Numbered from the stretch's first letter, positions 9,053-18,576 are shown. The stretch is 64,000 nt of DNA from Rhodobacteraceae bacterium HTCC2083 (GCA_000156115.1 DS995276.1:3022178-3086177), one strand, 5' to 3'. Numbers and translations are program-made. Notes: generated by a model not told the origin, from the sequence alone.

Positions 9053-10258
9053 TTAGAAAAGTTCAGTCACCACTTCAGAGCTACGCTCTAATGTTTTGTG
9101 AACAGGGCATTTATCCGCGATCTCTAATAGTCGTTTGCGTTGAGCACCGTCCAGATTACCAGTAAGCGTGATCACTCGCTTAAATGCATCTAATTTGTCC
9201 ATAGTCCCGCTGTCTTGCGCGTGCATTTTGTCGTAGCTCACATCGACAGCTACGTCTTTCAAAGGCCAGCCTTTGCGCCGCGCATACATGCGGATGGTCA
9301 TGGATGTGCAGGCCCCAAGGGCGGCGGACAAAAAGCCATAAGGCGACATGCCGCGATTGGTTCCGCCATAGGCAAGTGGTTCATCCGCAAGCGTGTGGTG
9401 GTTTGAGCCGCCATAGATATCTTGCAAAAACCCGCGGGGATTCGCCTCTCGCACGCGCACGATCCCTTCGGGCGTGCCAATCGGCGGCGCAGGACGCGCG
9501 AGTTTAAGATAGCGTGTGCTCCAGGATGCAATCACATCCGCAGCATAGCAGGCGTCGTCGGGGTTGGTTATGAGATGATCTGCATCATCTAGCGTCACAA
9601 AGCTTTTGGGATGCTGCGCGGCAACAAAGATATTCGTCGCATTTTCCACGCCAACAATCGTATCAAGGGGCGCATGCATCACCAACAGCGCGGCTTTTGA
9701 AGCGGCGATGGCATACCTCAAATTCGCGGCGCTCACATCCTCAACAAAACTTTGCCCGATAGTGACGGAGCGCCCCCCAAGGTTCACGCTTGCGTTGCCA
9801 TTGGCTGCAATTTCATCCAAAGCACCACCAAAGTTATGGGTCACGTGTTCTGGATCATAAGGCGCACCAAGGGTGACGACGGCCTTGATCCCTTCAAGCT
9901 CCGGCGCGAGTTTCAGAACCGCAGCCCCGCCCAGCGAGTGCCCGATGAGAAGGCATGGGGCCATACCACGCTCTGAAAGCATGGCGACGGCAGCTTTCAA
10001 GTCATCCACGTTTGAGGAAAAAGTCGTGTTGGCGAACTCCCCCTGGGAATGGCCTAAGCCTGTAAAATCGAGACACAAAACCGCAATTCCCTGATCTGCA
10101 AGACGCTGCGCGATGCGGCGTGCGGCGGGAATATCTTTCGAACATGTAAAGCAATGGGCAAACAACGCGGTCGCCAAATGGGGCCCGTCCGGCATATCAA
10201 GCCGCGCGGCAAGGTCGTGGCCGGAATGGCCGGGAAAGGTCAGGCGTTCAGTAGGCAT
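9053..10258 (-). CDS. Bifunctional alpha/beta hydrolase - OsmC family protein
   Basis: 401 residues in two domains. Residues 1-260 are an alpha/beta hydrolase with nucleophile elbow GHSLGG and a late catalytic-His region (DDADHLI). Residues 270-401 are an OsmC/YhfA-type domain with the peroxidatic Cys region SAALGACTSMTIRMYA and a second conserved Cys in ADKCPVHKTLE. OsmC domains reduce organic hydroperoxides; the fused hydrolase suggests action on an esterified or peroxidised substrate, which is inference. This fusion is a known family architecture. It is a single gene convergent with bioY. Confidence 0.93.
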   Translation of the reverse strand: MPTERLTFPGHSGHDLAARLDMPDGPHLATALFAHCFTCSKDIPAARRIAQRLADQGIAVLCLDFTGLGHSQGEFANTTFSSNVDDLKAAVAMLSERGMAPCLLIGHSLGGAAVLKLAPELEGIKAVVTLGAPYDPEHVTHNFGGALDEIAANGNASVNLGGRSVTIGQSFVEDVSAANLRYAIAASKAALLVMHAPLDTIVGVENATNIFVAAQHPKSFVTLDDADHLITNPDDACYAADVIASWSTRYLKLARPAPPIGTPEGIVRVREANPRGFLQDIYGGSNHHTLADEPLAYGGTNRGMSPYGFLSAALGACTSMTIRMYARRKGWPLKDVAVDVSYDKMHAQDSGTMDKLDAFKRVITLTGNLDGAQRKRLLEIADKCPVHKTLERSSEVVTELF

Positions 10259-10353
10259 TTGGCAGTCTCCTAGTGCTGGCTCCTAGGGTGGGGCTTTTGT
10301 GCGCCTAAGGAAAGATGTGTTTCAACAGTGTCGCGCGGAGGTGATCGAACACG

Positions 10354-11694
10354 TTATTCGCCCATCAAGACCGGATCAAATGGATATCTGGTTAAATTTT
10401 CAAATCCATCCTCCGTTATCAGCACCTGATCTTCGAGCTTCACGGAAAAATCCCCGCTAACTTCGCCACAAGCGGCCTCAACGCAGAGTACCATTCCCGG
10501 TTCCAAAGGATATTCAAAAGACCCTGGAACATATTGATCTTTATGCGCAATCAGCGGCCATTCATCACACAGGCCAACCCCATGCATCATGCACCCATAT
10601 TGCTGGGCTTTGTATTTGGCAGGGTGTTCCATACATTGATCGATAAGATCGGGGATCATCACGCCGGGCTTGAGCAGGGACATATTGTGCATGATAAAGT
10701 CATGCGAGTGGCGCATGCAGTCGATCATATCTTGGCGCGGCTTTTGATCACCGATCCACCATGTGCGCGAGATATCGATGCAGATCCCGTATGAGCCGAT
10801 CAAATCCGTATCAAAAGCGATGATCTCATTGTTTTGTGTGATACGCGGGCCGCATTCTTGGAACCACGGATTAGTGCGTTGACCAGAGGCGAGCAGGCGG
10901 GTTTCAATCCATTCGCCGCCGCGTTTGATGTTTTCTGCATGCAAGACCGCCCAAATGTCATCTTCTGATGTCGTGCCATTGGGAACATTTGCGCGCGCGA
11001 AGGCCTCCATTTCGGCGCATGCTGTTTCACAAGCGTGATTGGCGCAGCGCATCGCGAGGATTTCATCCGGACCTTTGATCGCACGGGATTTTTCGGTGAC
11101 CTCTTCGCCATTCATGACCTCAAAGCCTTGCGCTTCAAGGCTGCGCAAGCCGTGCAGCATGATCTTATCTACGGCGAGGCGTTTGTTGTTGCCGCCATGC
11201 TCTTCGATCAGCACACGAATTTCGTTGGATAGAATGTCGGCCGCGACATCCACTTTGTCACCACGATCAAAGTAAAACAGATCAGCACCAGAGCGTTGTT
11301 CACGCACTAAGGAATTAAATTCGCTTAGGAAAGGCGAGTTTTTGTAGTCCCAAATCACCATATAACCATCCGCACAAAGCAGCACTGCGCGAAACGGGTT
11401 GTGGGTGTTCCAAAGCTGCATATTCGTGCTGTCGGTGGCGTATCGAATGTTGAGCGGATCAAACATCAACAGCCCGCCATAGCCGCGATCCGCGATATGT
11501 TGGGTCAGACGGTTCCAGCGATACTCCCGCATGCGTGCGAGATTAGGCAGCTCCAACCCTGCCGCGCGCCATTCTTCAAAGGCTAATTGCGTTGGGCCAA
11601 TTTCGATTCGGTTGTTGTCATTGGGGGTGCCATCGCCGAGGGTTGCGCCTTGGTTTGGATCAATCTTGCGAGCGTCGCGGTAGTGCTGGTTCAT
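10354..11694 (-). CDS. dddP: Dimethylsulfoniopropionate lyase DddP
   Basis: 446 residues; cleaves DMSP to dimethyl sulfide and acrylate. The fold is M24 metallopeptidase-like, but the sequence matches DddP from residue 1 (IDPNQGATLGDGTPNDNNRI, RYATDSTNMQLWNTHNPFRA). The metal ligands fall at the positions known for Ruegeria/Roseovarius DddP: Asp295 and Asp297 (FDTDLIG), Asp307 (CIDISR), His371 (MHGVGLCDEW), Glu406 (CVEAACG) and Glu421 (KLEDQVL). It therefore looks active. It is divergent from a DUF3445 gene; no dmdA, dddT or acrylate-use gene is next to it. Confidence 0.96.
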   Translation of the reverse strand: MNQHYRDARKIDPNQGATLGDGTPNDNNRIEIGPTQLAFEEWRAAGLELPNLARMREYRWNRLTQHIADRGYGGLLMFDPLNIRYATDSTNMQLWNTHNPFRAVLLCADGYMVIWDYKNSPFLSEFNSLVREQRSGADLFYFDRGDKVDVAADILSNEIRVLIEEHGGNNKRLAVDKIMLHGLRSLEAQGFEVMNGEEVTEKSRAIKGPDEILAMRCANHACETACAEMEAFARANVPNGTTSEDDIWAVLHAENIKRGGEWIETRLLASGQRTNPWFQECGPRITQNNEIIAFDTDLIGSYGICIDISRTWWIGDQKPRQDMIDCMRHSHDFIMHNMSLLKPGVMIPDLIDQCMEHPAKYKAQQYGCMMHGVGLCDEWPLIAHKDQYVPGSFEYPLEPGMVLCVEAACGEVSGDFSVKLEDQVLITEDGFENLTRYPFDPVLMGE

Positions 11695-11830
11695 GTGTTT
11701 TCCCTCCGTCTTGCGTCATCTTGCGAAGGGTTTCGGCGGCTGGCATGCATGCCTGCGACGTTGGAAAGAGTCGTTTTTGAACACCACTCGGCACGTGACG
11801 GGGCAGGGCGGCTTTGCTAACAAGTTTGGT

Positions 11831-12580
11831 ATGAGCGAGATTTGTCAAAAAGATCTGCCTGAAGAGATGCACGTGATGCGCGCTTTGCCAGGAATACAGC
11901 CGCTGGAAATGAGCGATTGGTTGCGTGTTGATGACGCCTACGCTGCGCAAATGTGTGAGCGGATTAGGCTTATGGGCGCACAGCGTGACGACGTGCGGGC
12001 AGCGATTGACAGCAGCGAGCCGGCTGTTGATGAGGCGTTTGAGGCGATTGTTGCGCAGGTTCAAACCCTTGAGGGATTCACGCGCGTCGGCGATCACATG
12101 TTTTGCCCTGATGGGCGAAGTGTTGATTTGAACGGCGAGCCCTTGATCGTGATTGGCCATTTGATCCAAGAGGATATTTGCATTTTGGAGCGACCGGATG
12201 GGTTGGACGAGCATATCCTAAGTGCTGCAATCCTATGCTTTCCCGCGCATTGGACGCTGAGCGAGAAGATCGGAAAACCGATGGGACGTATTCACCAACG
12301 CGTTGATGAATATGACGAAAACATACGTCGCCGCGTGCAGCGCTTGTTTGATGGCGTACAGGTGGGACGGCCTTTGTGGCGTTTCAATCGCGCCTATTCC
12401 GGTGCGACTTTGTATCAGCCGCGTTTGGAGAAGGACTACAGCGAGTACGATCCCAGCAAAGTAAATGATTTTCTGCGCTCAGAGCGTCAAGTATTGGTGA
12501 GATTGCCAAATTCGAAGGCGGTCATTTTTTCGATCCACACCTATGTGATTGATCAGCGTGAGATCGGCGAAAGTTCTTGA
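11831..12580 (+). CDS. DUF3445 / haem-dependent oxidative N-demethylase-like protein
   Basis: 249 residues. The DUF3445 family includes the alpha subunit of haem-dependent dimethylamine monooxygenase. It shows MRALPGIQPLEMSDWLRVDD at the start, LEGFTRVGDHMFCPDG, FPAHWTLSEKIGKPMGRIHQRVDEY and RSERQVLVRLPNSKAVIFSIHTYV, all family blocks. The ATG at 11831 was chosen: the frame is open back to 11693, but the extra residues overlap the dddP start and are not family-like. N-demethylation of a methylated amine is a reasonable guess given the methylamine-rich genome context. The specific substrate is unknown. Confidence 0.82.
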   Translation: MSEICQKDLPEEMHVMRALPGIQPLEMSDWLRVDDAYAAQMCERIRLMGAQRDDVRAAIDSSEPAVDEAFEAIVAQVQTLEGFTRVGDHMFCPDGRSVDLNGEPLIVIGHLIQEDICILERPDGLDEHILSAAILCFPAHWTLSEKIGKPMGRIHQRVDEYDENIRRRVQRLFDGVQVGRPLWRFNRAYSGATLYQPRLEKDYSEYDPSKVNDFLRSERQVLVRLPNSKAVIFSIHTYVIDQREIGESS

Positions 12581-12583
12581 TTT

Positions 12584-12611
12584 AAAAAAGCCCAGTCATT
12601 CAACTGAGCTT
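12584..12611 (-). terminator. Intrinsic terminator for the DUF882 gene
   Basis: On the minus strand, AAGCTCAGT / ACTGGGCTT with a 6-base loop is followed by a run of T. It lies 29 bases past the stop of the DUF882 gene and directly after the convergent DUF3445 gene, so it may act in both directions. Confidence 0.65.
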
Positions 12612-12639
12612 GTATCGTTTATTCTTTGGAGAGGAGGGT

Positions 12640-13209
12640 TTAGCGGCCCCAAACGCGGACTGGTCCGCAATCCATGTGAACGAAATTAGACCCTGAGTAG
12701 CGACCAACACCGCCACCTTTGCACGCGGTCGCCGCGCGGGACACTTGGCTCACCGACCGTGAGGACAAACGCAAATCAGCGGCTTGGCCCTTCATATGCA
12801 AAGAATTTTTCGCAACACCCTTGGAGCGAGATCGCAGCATATTGTTTGTTTTCGGGCTGCGATAACCAGAGAGCAGCATGTAAGGCTCGTTCGAACCCAG
12901 CAGGTTGTGGGCCGCTGCCATTACATCAATTGTGCGCAGATCGATGAATTTCACTTCATTCGTGCGCCAATCGCGCATGAAGTGGTGAACTTCCTGAACA
13001 GCTTCTTTGATATACTTGCCTTCAACCCAATAAATCATGTCGATGCGCTCGCCTGTTCGGCCAGAATACATCTTGATCCGACGGATATCGCCGCCACCCC
13101 GTAAAAAACCAGCGGCACTGCCGTAGGTCGGAGCTGCAACAACTGCTGTGGCTGCAAATGCACGAAGCAGACCGCGGCGCGTGACGCCGGTACTAAATTC
13201 GTTTGCCAT
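12640..13209 (-). CDS. DUF882 / M15-type peptidase, Tat-exported
   Basis: 189 residues. It starts with a twin-arginine signal (TRRGLLRAFAATAVVAAPTYGSAAG), then a D-Ala-D-Ala carboxypeptidase-like (YcbK/M15) domain. Zinc-site motifs are visible: SLHMKGQAADLRL (HxxxxxxD), SGYRSP upstream and FVHMDCGPVRVWGR at the C-terminus with the second His. The family trims peptidoglycan in the periplasm; the E. coli homologue's exact role is unclear. An L,D-transpeptidase gene is divergent from it across a 350-base spacer, which fits a shared cell-wall role. Confidence 0.88.
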   Translation of the reverse strand: MANEFSTGVTRRGLLRAFAATAVVAAPTYGSAAGFLRGGGDIRRIKMYSGRTGERIDMIYWVEGKYIKEAVQEVHHFMRDWRTNEVKFIDLRTIDVMAAAHNLLGSNEPYMLLSGYRSPKTNNMLRSRSKGVAKNSLHMKGQAADLRLSSRSVSQVSRAATACKGGGVGRYSGSNFVHMDCGPVRVWGR

Positions 13210-13559
13210 AACTTTTTTGTCCCGTTCTTACCTGTTCGCACCCGATGTTACGGATACTCTGCCTCTTCATCCCCACAGTGAGCGATTTATGGCACGTTTC
13301 GAATCGCCAACCAAGGCTCGATTTGTCAGTGTGCAATTTGACAACCAATTTCGGCATTTTTTTGCTCAACTGTGTAAATATATCATTTATTTCGGCAGCT
13401 TTGCCTCAATTGGCGGTGCAGGCCTGCACCACACAGCGGATTTTGTGCGTCCCATCGTAAATGTGAATGGACAGATATGGTGGTGATGCGGGACTACGGC
13501 ACAAGATCAGACGCGCACTGGCAGAGCGTCATGCTCAATATATTTTTCGGGGGACAACG
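13210..13559. other. 350-base divergent intergenic region without a gene
   Basis: A+T-rich spacer between the DUF882 and L,D-transpeptidase starts. Open frames here have no family resemblance and no ribosome binding site. A perfect TTGACA lies at 13338-13343 but I see no good -10 box at the right distance. It presumably carries two divergent promoters and the leader of the transpeptidase gene. Confidence 0.4.
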
Positions 13560-15176
13560 ATGCAGATGCTTCGCAGTCATAGAGTTTTTTTAGGTCGCGC
13601 ATTGCTTGCGGCGATCGCACTAACGCTTACTAGCTTTGTCGCAACACCTGCGGACGCTCAGGTTACGGCCTTTAAACAGGCGGTCGCAGAGGCCGCGGCC
13701 AAAGACAAAGGCATTGCCGCGTTTTATCAGGCGAATAAGTATGAATCGATTTGGACGGGACGCAGTGGCAAGGATCGCAAGCGCCGCGAGGCGCTGTTGA
13801 ATGCTGTCACCAATGCGGCTGATCACGGTCTGCCAGTCAGCCGATATAATCCCCAGCAGCTGCAAACTTTGCTCAAGCAAGCGCGCAGCCCACGCGACCG
13901 CGGCGCTGTTGAAGTCGAGATGAGCCGGATTTTCCTTCAGTACTCCCGCGATTTACAGACCGGCGTTTTGACCCCTTCCAAAGTGGATCGCGAAATCGTA
14001 CGCCAAGTGCCGCTGCGCGATCGTGTGTCTTACCTTACGAATTTCACCAAATCATCGCCTAAGCGGTTCTTCCAAGTTCTGGCACCAAAAGCTCCTGAAT
14101 ATGCGCGTTTGATGAAAACAAAGCTGATGATGGAGCGTCAGTTGGCCAAAGGCGGTTGGGGGCAAAAGGTCCCACAGAAGTCTTTGAAACCCGGTCAAAC
14201 CGGCAATGCGGTCGTCATTTTGCGTAACCGTTTGCAGGTGATGGGCTATTTGAAGCGGTCGTCCTCGCAAACCTACGATGCCGCGATGCAATCTGCGATG
14301 CAGCAATTTCAACTCTCGCGTGGTTTGAATCCTGATGGGATAGCTGGTCCTGGCACAATGGCCGAAATCAACCGCCCAATTGAATCGCATCTTCAGGCGA
14401 TTATGGTTGCGATGGAGCGCGAGCGTTGGATGAATCGTCCCCGTGGGAAGCGTCATATTTGGGTCAATCTGACCGACTTTTCCGCTACAATCATAGATAA
14501 CGGTAAAGAGTCTTTTAGATCACGTTCCGTTATTGGCAAGAACCAAAGGGATCGCCGTAGCCCTGAGTTCTCTGACGTGATGGAGTTCTTGGTGGTTAAC
14601 CCAACATGGAACGTCCCGCGCTCCATTGCGACCAAAGAGTATCTGCCGCTTTTGAAGAAGAACCCAAACGCGGTTGGTCATTTGCGTATTGTTGATAGTC
14701 GAGGGCGCACCGTGTCACGCTCTGCGGCAAACTTTGGCGAATATTCTGCGAAAACCTTCCCGTTTAGCATCAAGCAACCACCAAGTAATAGCAACGCACT
14801 TGGACTTGTGAAGTTCATGTTCCCGAACCGTCACAACATCTATTTGCATGATACGCCTGCGAAAAATCTGTTCAGCCGCGAAGTGCGTGCCTACTCTCAC
14901 GGATGTATCCGACTGCATCAACCGTTTGAGTTTGCCTATGCGCTATTGGCGAAGCAAACGAGTGATCCCAAAGGCTTCTTCCAGTCCAAGCTCTCGACGG
15001 GCACTGAGACCCAGGTAAACCTGAATGCCCCTGTTCCAGTTCACATTGTCTACCGCACAGCGTTTGTGACAGCGAATGGCACGGCGAATTACCGTCGCGA
15101 TATCTACGGCCGCGATGCGAAGATCTTCGCTGCACTGGCAAAAGCGGGTGTGCAACTGCGCGCGGTTGGTGGTTAA
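13560..15176 (+). CDS. L,D-transpeptidase (YcbB/LdtD-like)
   Basis: 538 residues, periplasmic. The order is signal peptide (ending near FVATPADAQ), an N-terminal scaffold domain, a peptidoglycan-binding domain with LKPGQTGNAVVILRNRL and FQLSRGLNPDGIAGPGTMAEI, then a YkuD catalytic domain with the nucleophile motif YSHGCIRLHQP. The enzyme forms 3-3 crosslinks in peptidoglycan or attaches proteins to it. Start 13560 was chosen over 13467 because a GGGG-type Shine-Dalgarno and a clean signal peptide follow it. Terminator at 15201. Confidence 0.92.
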   Translation: MQMLRSHRVFLGRALLAAIALTLTSFVATPADAQVTAFKQAVAEAAAKDKGIAAFYQANKYESIWTGRSGKDRKRREALLNAVTNAADHGLPVSRYNPQQLQTLLKQARSPRDRGAVEVEMSRIFLQYSRDLQTGVLTPSKVDREIVRQVPLRDRVSYLTNFTKSSPKRFFQVLAPKAPEYARLMKTKLMMERQLAKGGWGQKVPQKSLKPGQTGNAVVILRNRLQVMGYLKRSSSQTYDAAMQSAMQQFQLSRGLNPDGIAGPGTMAEINRPIESHLQAIMVAMERERWMNRPRGKRHIWVNLTDFSATIIDNGKESFRSRSVIGKNQRDRRSPEFSDVMEFLVVNPTWNVPRSIATKEYLPLLKKNPNAVGHLRIVDSRGRTVSRSAANFGEYSAKTFPFSIKQPPSNSNALGLVKFMFPNRHNIYLHDTPAKNLFSREVRAYSHGCIRLHQPFEFAYALLAKQTSDPKGFFQSKLSTGTETQVNLNAPVPVHIVYRTAFVTANGTANYRRDIYGRDAKIFAALAKAGVQLRAVGG

Positions 15177-15200
15177 GCTAAAAAGCTCAAAACTAAAGGG

Positions 15201-15226
15201 AAAGCCGGAGAATCCCCGGCTTTTTT
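15201..15226 (+). terminator. Intrinsic terminator after the L,D-transpeptidase gene
   Basis: Stem AAAGCCGG / CCGGCTTT with a 7-base loop followed by a T-run (15221-15226), 24 bases after the stop. Confidence 0.85.
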
Positions 15227-15314
15227 GTTTCTTGGGGGCAATGTGAGGCCTGGTTTGTTTGCCTCGCTTTAAGATTTCGCCTACATCATTTGAAAGTATT
15301 GGGTGAGGGCACAG

Positions 15315-16406
15315 ATGACATTTACGATTGCGCAAATCGCAGAGGCCTTGGGTGCAACTGCAGTAGGCGATGTGTCGCTGCGCATCATCTCGGTGGCGGA
15401 GCCAGCGCAAGCTAATTTGGATCAGCTTGCCCTTGCGATGAAGCCCGAATTCGCCAAGACGTTGCCGGATGGCAAAGCACTGGCCGCGATGATGTGGGCG
15501 GATGCAGATTGGCAGGGTTTTGGTTTGAAAGCAGCCATTCTCACACCACGTCCACGATTTGCCATGGCAGGTCTCAGCGCGATGATGGACCCGACATCAA
15601 ATGAGCCTGCGGGCGCGCATCCCTCTGCGGTTGTTGATACGAGTGCGGTGCTAGGGGAGAACGTCAGCATCGGCGCGTTGAGTATTATTGAGGCGGGCGC
15701 GTCCATTGGTGCGGGAAGTCGGATTGGCGCACAGGTCTTTGTCGGGCGTGACGCGCAGATCGGCGAAAACGCTCTCCTGCGTGAGGGCGTCAAGATCGGC
15801 GCGCGCGTTCGTATCGGTGCGCGCTTTATCGCGCAACCCTGTGCGGTTGTGGGCGGCGACGGGTTTTCTTTTGTCACCCCCGAAGAAGGCGCGGTTGAGC
15901 GGGTAAGGGACAGTCTTGGCAATCAAGGCGATCTAAGCGCGCAAAGCTGGGCGCGCATTCATTCTCTGGGTTCTGTAAAGATTGGTGATGATGTTGAACT
16001 GGGTGCAAACGCTTGCGTGGATCGCGGTAACATACGCGATACAGTGATCGGCAACGGTTGCAAGTTCGATAACCTCGCGCAGATTGGCCATAACGTCACC
16101 ATCGGAAATGACTGCATGATTTGCGCGCAAGTGGGCGTCGCTGGCTCTACACGGATTGGCAACAACGTTGTTCTTGGTGGTCAGACGGGGGTCAGTGACA
16201 ACGTCTTTGTGGGTGACAATGTGATCACGGGCGGGGCAACCAAAGTGCTCTCTAACGTGCCAGCGGGGCGCGTGATGCTGGGCTACCCTGCGGTCAAAAT
16301 GGACAAGCAAATCGAAATACATAAACTCTTGCGCCGGTTGCCGCGTCTCTTCGCTGATGTCGCAGGTCTGCAAAAGGGTGTTTCCAAGACTTCCGGCAGC
16401 GATTAA
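15315..16406 (+). CDS. lpxD: UDP-3-O-acylglucosamine N-acyltransferase
   Basis: 363 residues; third step of lipid A synthesis, adding a 3-hydroxyacyl chain from ACP. It has an N-terminal uridine-binding domain and then many left-handed beta-helix hexapeptide repeats. The catalytic His block is [15 protein letters not shown] and the last helix turns read [17 protein letters not shown] chose the ATG at 15315 with GAGG 8 bases upstream, not the GTG at 15303. It is isolated from lpxA/lpxB/fabZ, which is unusual, and instead is followed by an ACP and a ketosynthase gene. Confidence 0.94.
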   Translation: MTFTIAQIAEALGATAVGDVSLRIISVAEPAQANLDQLALAMKPEFAKTLPDGKALAAMMWADADWQGFGLKAAILTPRPRFAMAGLSAMMDPTSNEPAGAHPSAVVDTSAVLGENVSIGALSIIEAGASIGAGSRIGAQVFVGRDAQIGENALLREGVKIGARVRIGARFIAQPCAVVGGDGFSFVTPEEGAVERVRDSLGNQGDLSAQSWARIHSLGSVKIGDDVELGANACVDRGNIRDTVIGNGCKFDNLAQIGHNVTIGNDCMICAQVGVAGSTRIGNNVVLGGQTGVSDNVFVGDNVITGGATKVLSNVPAGRVMLGYPAVKMDKQIEIHKLLRRLPRLFADVAGLQKGVSKTSGSD

Positions 16407-16442
16407 ATCGACACCAACGCATTTGGCACAAAGGACACGGCC

Positions 16443-16700
16443 ATGAGCATTCGTGACAGAGTTTTCAGCATTATCGCAGAGCAAGCCATGCTTGAGGTCA
16501 GCGATGTGACAGGCGAGAGCACCTTGGAGAGCCTTGGGATTGACAGCCTTGGTCTGGTGGAGAGCATCTTCGCCATTGAGGAAGAGTTTGATCTGACCAT
16601 TCCGTTTAATGCCAACGCCCCTGATGGTAGCGATTTTGATATCTCCAAGGTCGATACTATCGTGGCGGGGATTGAGCACCTAATCGCCGCAAAATCGTGA
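16443..16700 (+). CDS. Acyl carrier protein, specialised
   Basis: 85 residues. The phosphopantetheine attachment Ser lies in LGIDSLGLVES. The segment IFAIEEEFDLTIPFN and the longer loop afterwards resemble the specialised ACPs of lipid A/long-chain synthesis rather than housekeeping AcpP. It is between lpxD and a ketosynthase gene that starts within its stop codon (GTGA overlap), suggesting it carries a chain made by that ketosynthase. The product is unknown. Confidence 0.9.
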   Translation: MSIRDRVFSIIAEQAMLEVSDVTGESTLESLGIDSLGLVESIFAIEEEFDLTIPFNANAPDGSDFDISKVDTIVAGIEHLIAAKS

Positions 16701-17908
16701 GACGGGTCGTTATAACAGGTGCGGGCGCAATCAATGCGCTTGGCCAAAGTGCTGCTGCGACAATGGAGGCCATGCGCGAGGGCAAATGCGGCATTGGCCC
16801 GCTTGAGTTTCGCGATGTTGAGCGGCTCTCGATCCAGATTGGCGGGCAGGTCAAAGGATTTGAGGCCGATGGCATCTTTAATCGCCAGCAAATGACACTT
16901 TATGACCGCTTCACGCAGTTCACGCTGTGCGCCGCGCAGGAAGCAGTGGCGCAGTCTGGGCTGGAATTTACTGGCAGTTTATCGGCGCGCTCGGGCGTTG
17001 TACTTGGTACCGCCGGTGGTGGGGTAAGCACATGGGACGACAATTACCGCTCCGTCTATGAAGACGGTAAAAACCGTGTGCATCCGTTCGTTGTGCCAAA
17101 GTTGATGAACAACGCGGCCTGTAGCCATGTCTCGATGCAGCATAATCTAAAGGGGCCGAGCTTTACGGTTTCGACCGCCTGCGCGTCGTCAAACCATGCC
17201 ATGTCGCAAGCGTTCTCAATGATACGCACGGGCATGGCTGATGTGATGATTACCGGCGGATCCGAGAGTATGTTGTGCTTTGGCGGTGTGAAGGCCTGGG
17301 AAGGGTTGCGCGTCATGTCGAAAGACGCGTGTCGTCCGTTCAGCGCCAATCGCAATGGCATGGTTCAGGGTGAGGGTGCAGGGATCTTTGTGTTTGAAGA
17401 CATGGAGCACGCGAAAGCACGCGGTGCGGAGATCCTTTGCGAAGTTGCGGGTTTTGCAATGTCCTCCGATGCGGCGGATATCGTTATGCCATCGAAGCAG
17501 GGTGCCGCGCGAGCGATTTCTGGTGCTTTGATTGATGCAGGAATTGATCGATCAGAGGTAGGGTATATCAATGCCCACGGGACAGGCACGGCGGCGAACG
17601 ACAAAACCGAATGCGCAGCCGTGGCAGATGTGTTTGGCCCACACGCGGATGATTTGATGATAAGTTCAACCAAGTCCATGCATGGGCATTTGATTGGCGG
17701 TACAGGCGCAGTGGAGCTGTTGGCCTGTATCATGGCGGTGCGCGACGGGACTATTGCGCCGACCATTGGCTATGAGGAAGCCGATCCCGAATGCGCGCTT
17801 GATGTAGTTCCGAACGTTGCGCGCGAAAAATCGGTGGATGTGGCGCTCAGCAATGCGTTTGCGTTTGGCGGATTGAACGCCGTACTCGCGCTGCGAAAAT
17901 TCAACTAG
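16697..17908 (+). CDS. Beta-ketoacyl-ACP synthase (FabF/KAS II type)
   Basis: 403 residues, a condensing enzyme that extends acyl-ACP with malonyl-ACP. The Cys-His-His triad is complete: Cys in VSTACASSNHA, His in NAHGTGTAAND and His in TKSMHGHLIGGTGAVE. The start is GTG at 16697, overlapping the ACP stop by 4 nt. Together with the ACP and lpxD it forms a compact set, probably making or delivering a special acyl chain for lipid A or another envelope lipid (inference). It is a divergent relative of FabF, not the housekeeping copy. Confidence 0.92.
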   Translation: MRRVVITGAGAINALGQSAAATMEAMREGKCGIGPLEFRDVERLSIQIGGQVKGFEADGIFNRQQMTLYDRFTQFTLCAAQEAVAQSGLEFTGSLSARSGVVLGTAGGGVSTWDDNYRSVYEDGKNRVHPFVVPKLMNNAACSHVSMQHNLKGPSFTVSTACASSNHAMSQAFSMIRTGMADVMITGGSESMLCFGGVKAWEGLRVMSKDACRPFSANRNGMVQGEGAGIFVFEDMEHAKARGAEILCEVAGFAMSSDAADIVMPSKQGAARAISGALIDAGIDRSEVGYINAHGTGTAANDKTECAAVADVFGPHADDLMISSTKSMHGHLIGGTGAVELLACIMAVRDGTIAPTIGYEEADPECALDVVPNVAREKSVDVALSNAFAFGGLNAVLALRKFN

Positions 17909-17912
17909 CCAC

Positions 17913-17943
17913 AAAAAAACGCGCCCGGGAAGGACGCATTTTT
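17913..17943. terminator. Probable bidirectional terminator
   Basis: Imperfect hairpin between the convergent ketosynthase and ialB genes: A-run, then CGCGCCC opposite GGACGC with two mismatches, then a T-run. The A/T flanks fit termination from both sides. Confidence 0.5.
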
Positions 17944-17964
17944 GAGATGATTCCTGCGGCGCTG

Positions 17965-18576
17965 TTACTGCGCTGCAACCGTCGTCTTGCCGTAGCTGGC
18001 AGTGAAGCCTTTCAATGACATCTCAAGTTGGATCTGCTGATCTTGTGCAACGAAAGGAACAATAGTGACGACAGCTTTCGCGCCCTTTTTGAAGCCATTG
18101 AGATCGCTCTTGGTCAATCCGATCCGCGCGAAACAGCCGACTTGATTGCACAAAGAATAGGGGTAGCGCTTGCTTTGCGCACCATCAACGGCGATGCGCA
18201 GCTGGGCTTGCAAGGCTGTTTCCAAAGGAACAATAACAGTTGCGCCGGCTACCGCTTGACCACCCTGTGGAAGCTTGAACAGGCTCACCTCAGCGACAGG
18301 GTTGCCCACTTCGTTCTGCAAAAGCTGATACATCTGGCAAGGTTCGTTTTCGCCGTCCTCGGTACGCACGCATTGGATCTCCCAATCTTGCTCAATCTCG
18401 CGGACGTAGGTCTGACCTACTTGCGGCTTGGACGTGTCTTCACCCAAATTTAAATCACCCTCGGAAGAAGGCACAGTTGATGGTGTTTCTTCCCCGGTCG
18501 CTGTTTCCTGGGCATAGGCACCATTTGAGAGGGCCAAACACGTGACAAGAGCGAATGCAGAAAGACGAGTGATCAT
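17965..18576 (-). CDS. Invasion-associated locus B (IalB) family protein
   Basis: 203 residues, exported. A signal peptide (to about residue 22, AYAQE) is followed by an acidic, Ser/Thr-rich linker and the IalB domain with DWEIQCVRTEDGENEPCQMYQ, VIVPLETAL and YPYSLCNQVGCFARIGL, with conserved paired Cys. In pathogens IalB is linked to erythrocyte invasion; in free-living Rhodobacteraceae its role is unknown, likely periplasmic. Its 5' side is the long non-coding stretch at 18577-19122 with two minus-strand terminators. Confidence 0.9.
   Translation of the reverse strand: MITRLSAFALVTCLALSNGAYAQETATGEETPSTVPSSEGDLNLGEDTSKPQVGQTYVREIEQDWEIQCVRTEDGENEPCQMYQLLQNEVGNPVAEVSLFKLPQGGQAVAGATVIVPLETALQAQLRIAVDGAQSKRYPYSLCNQVGCFARIGLTKSDLNGFKKGAKAVVTIVPFVAQDQQIQLEMSLKGFTASYGKTTVAAQ

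Noticed and set aside
10354-11694. Creatinase/prolidase annotation of the M24 gene
   Set aside because: All DddP metal ligands are at DddP positions and the N-terminus matches DddP.
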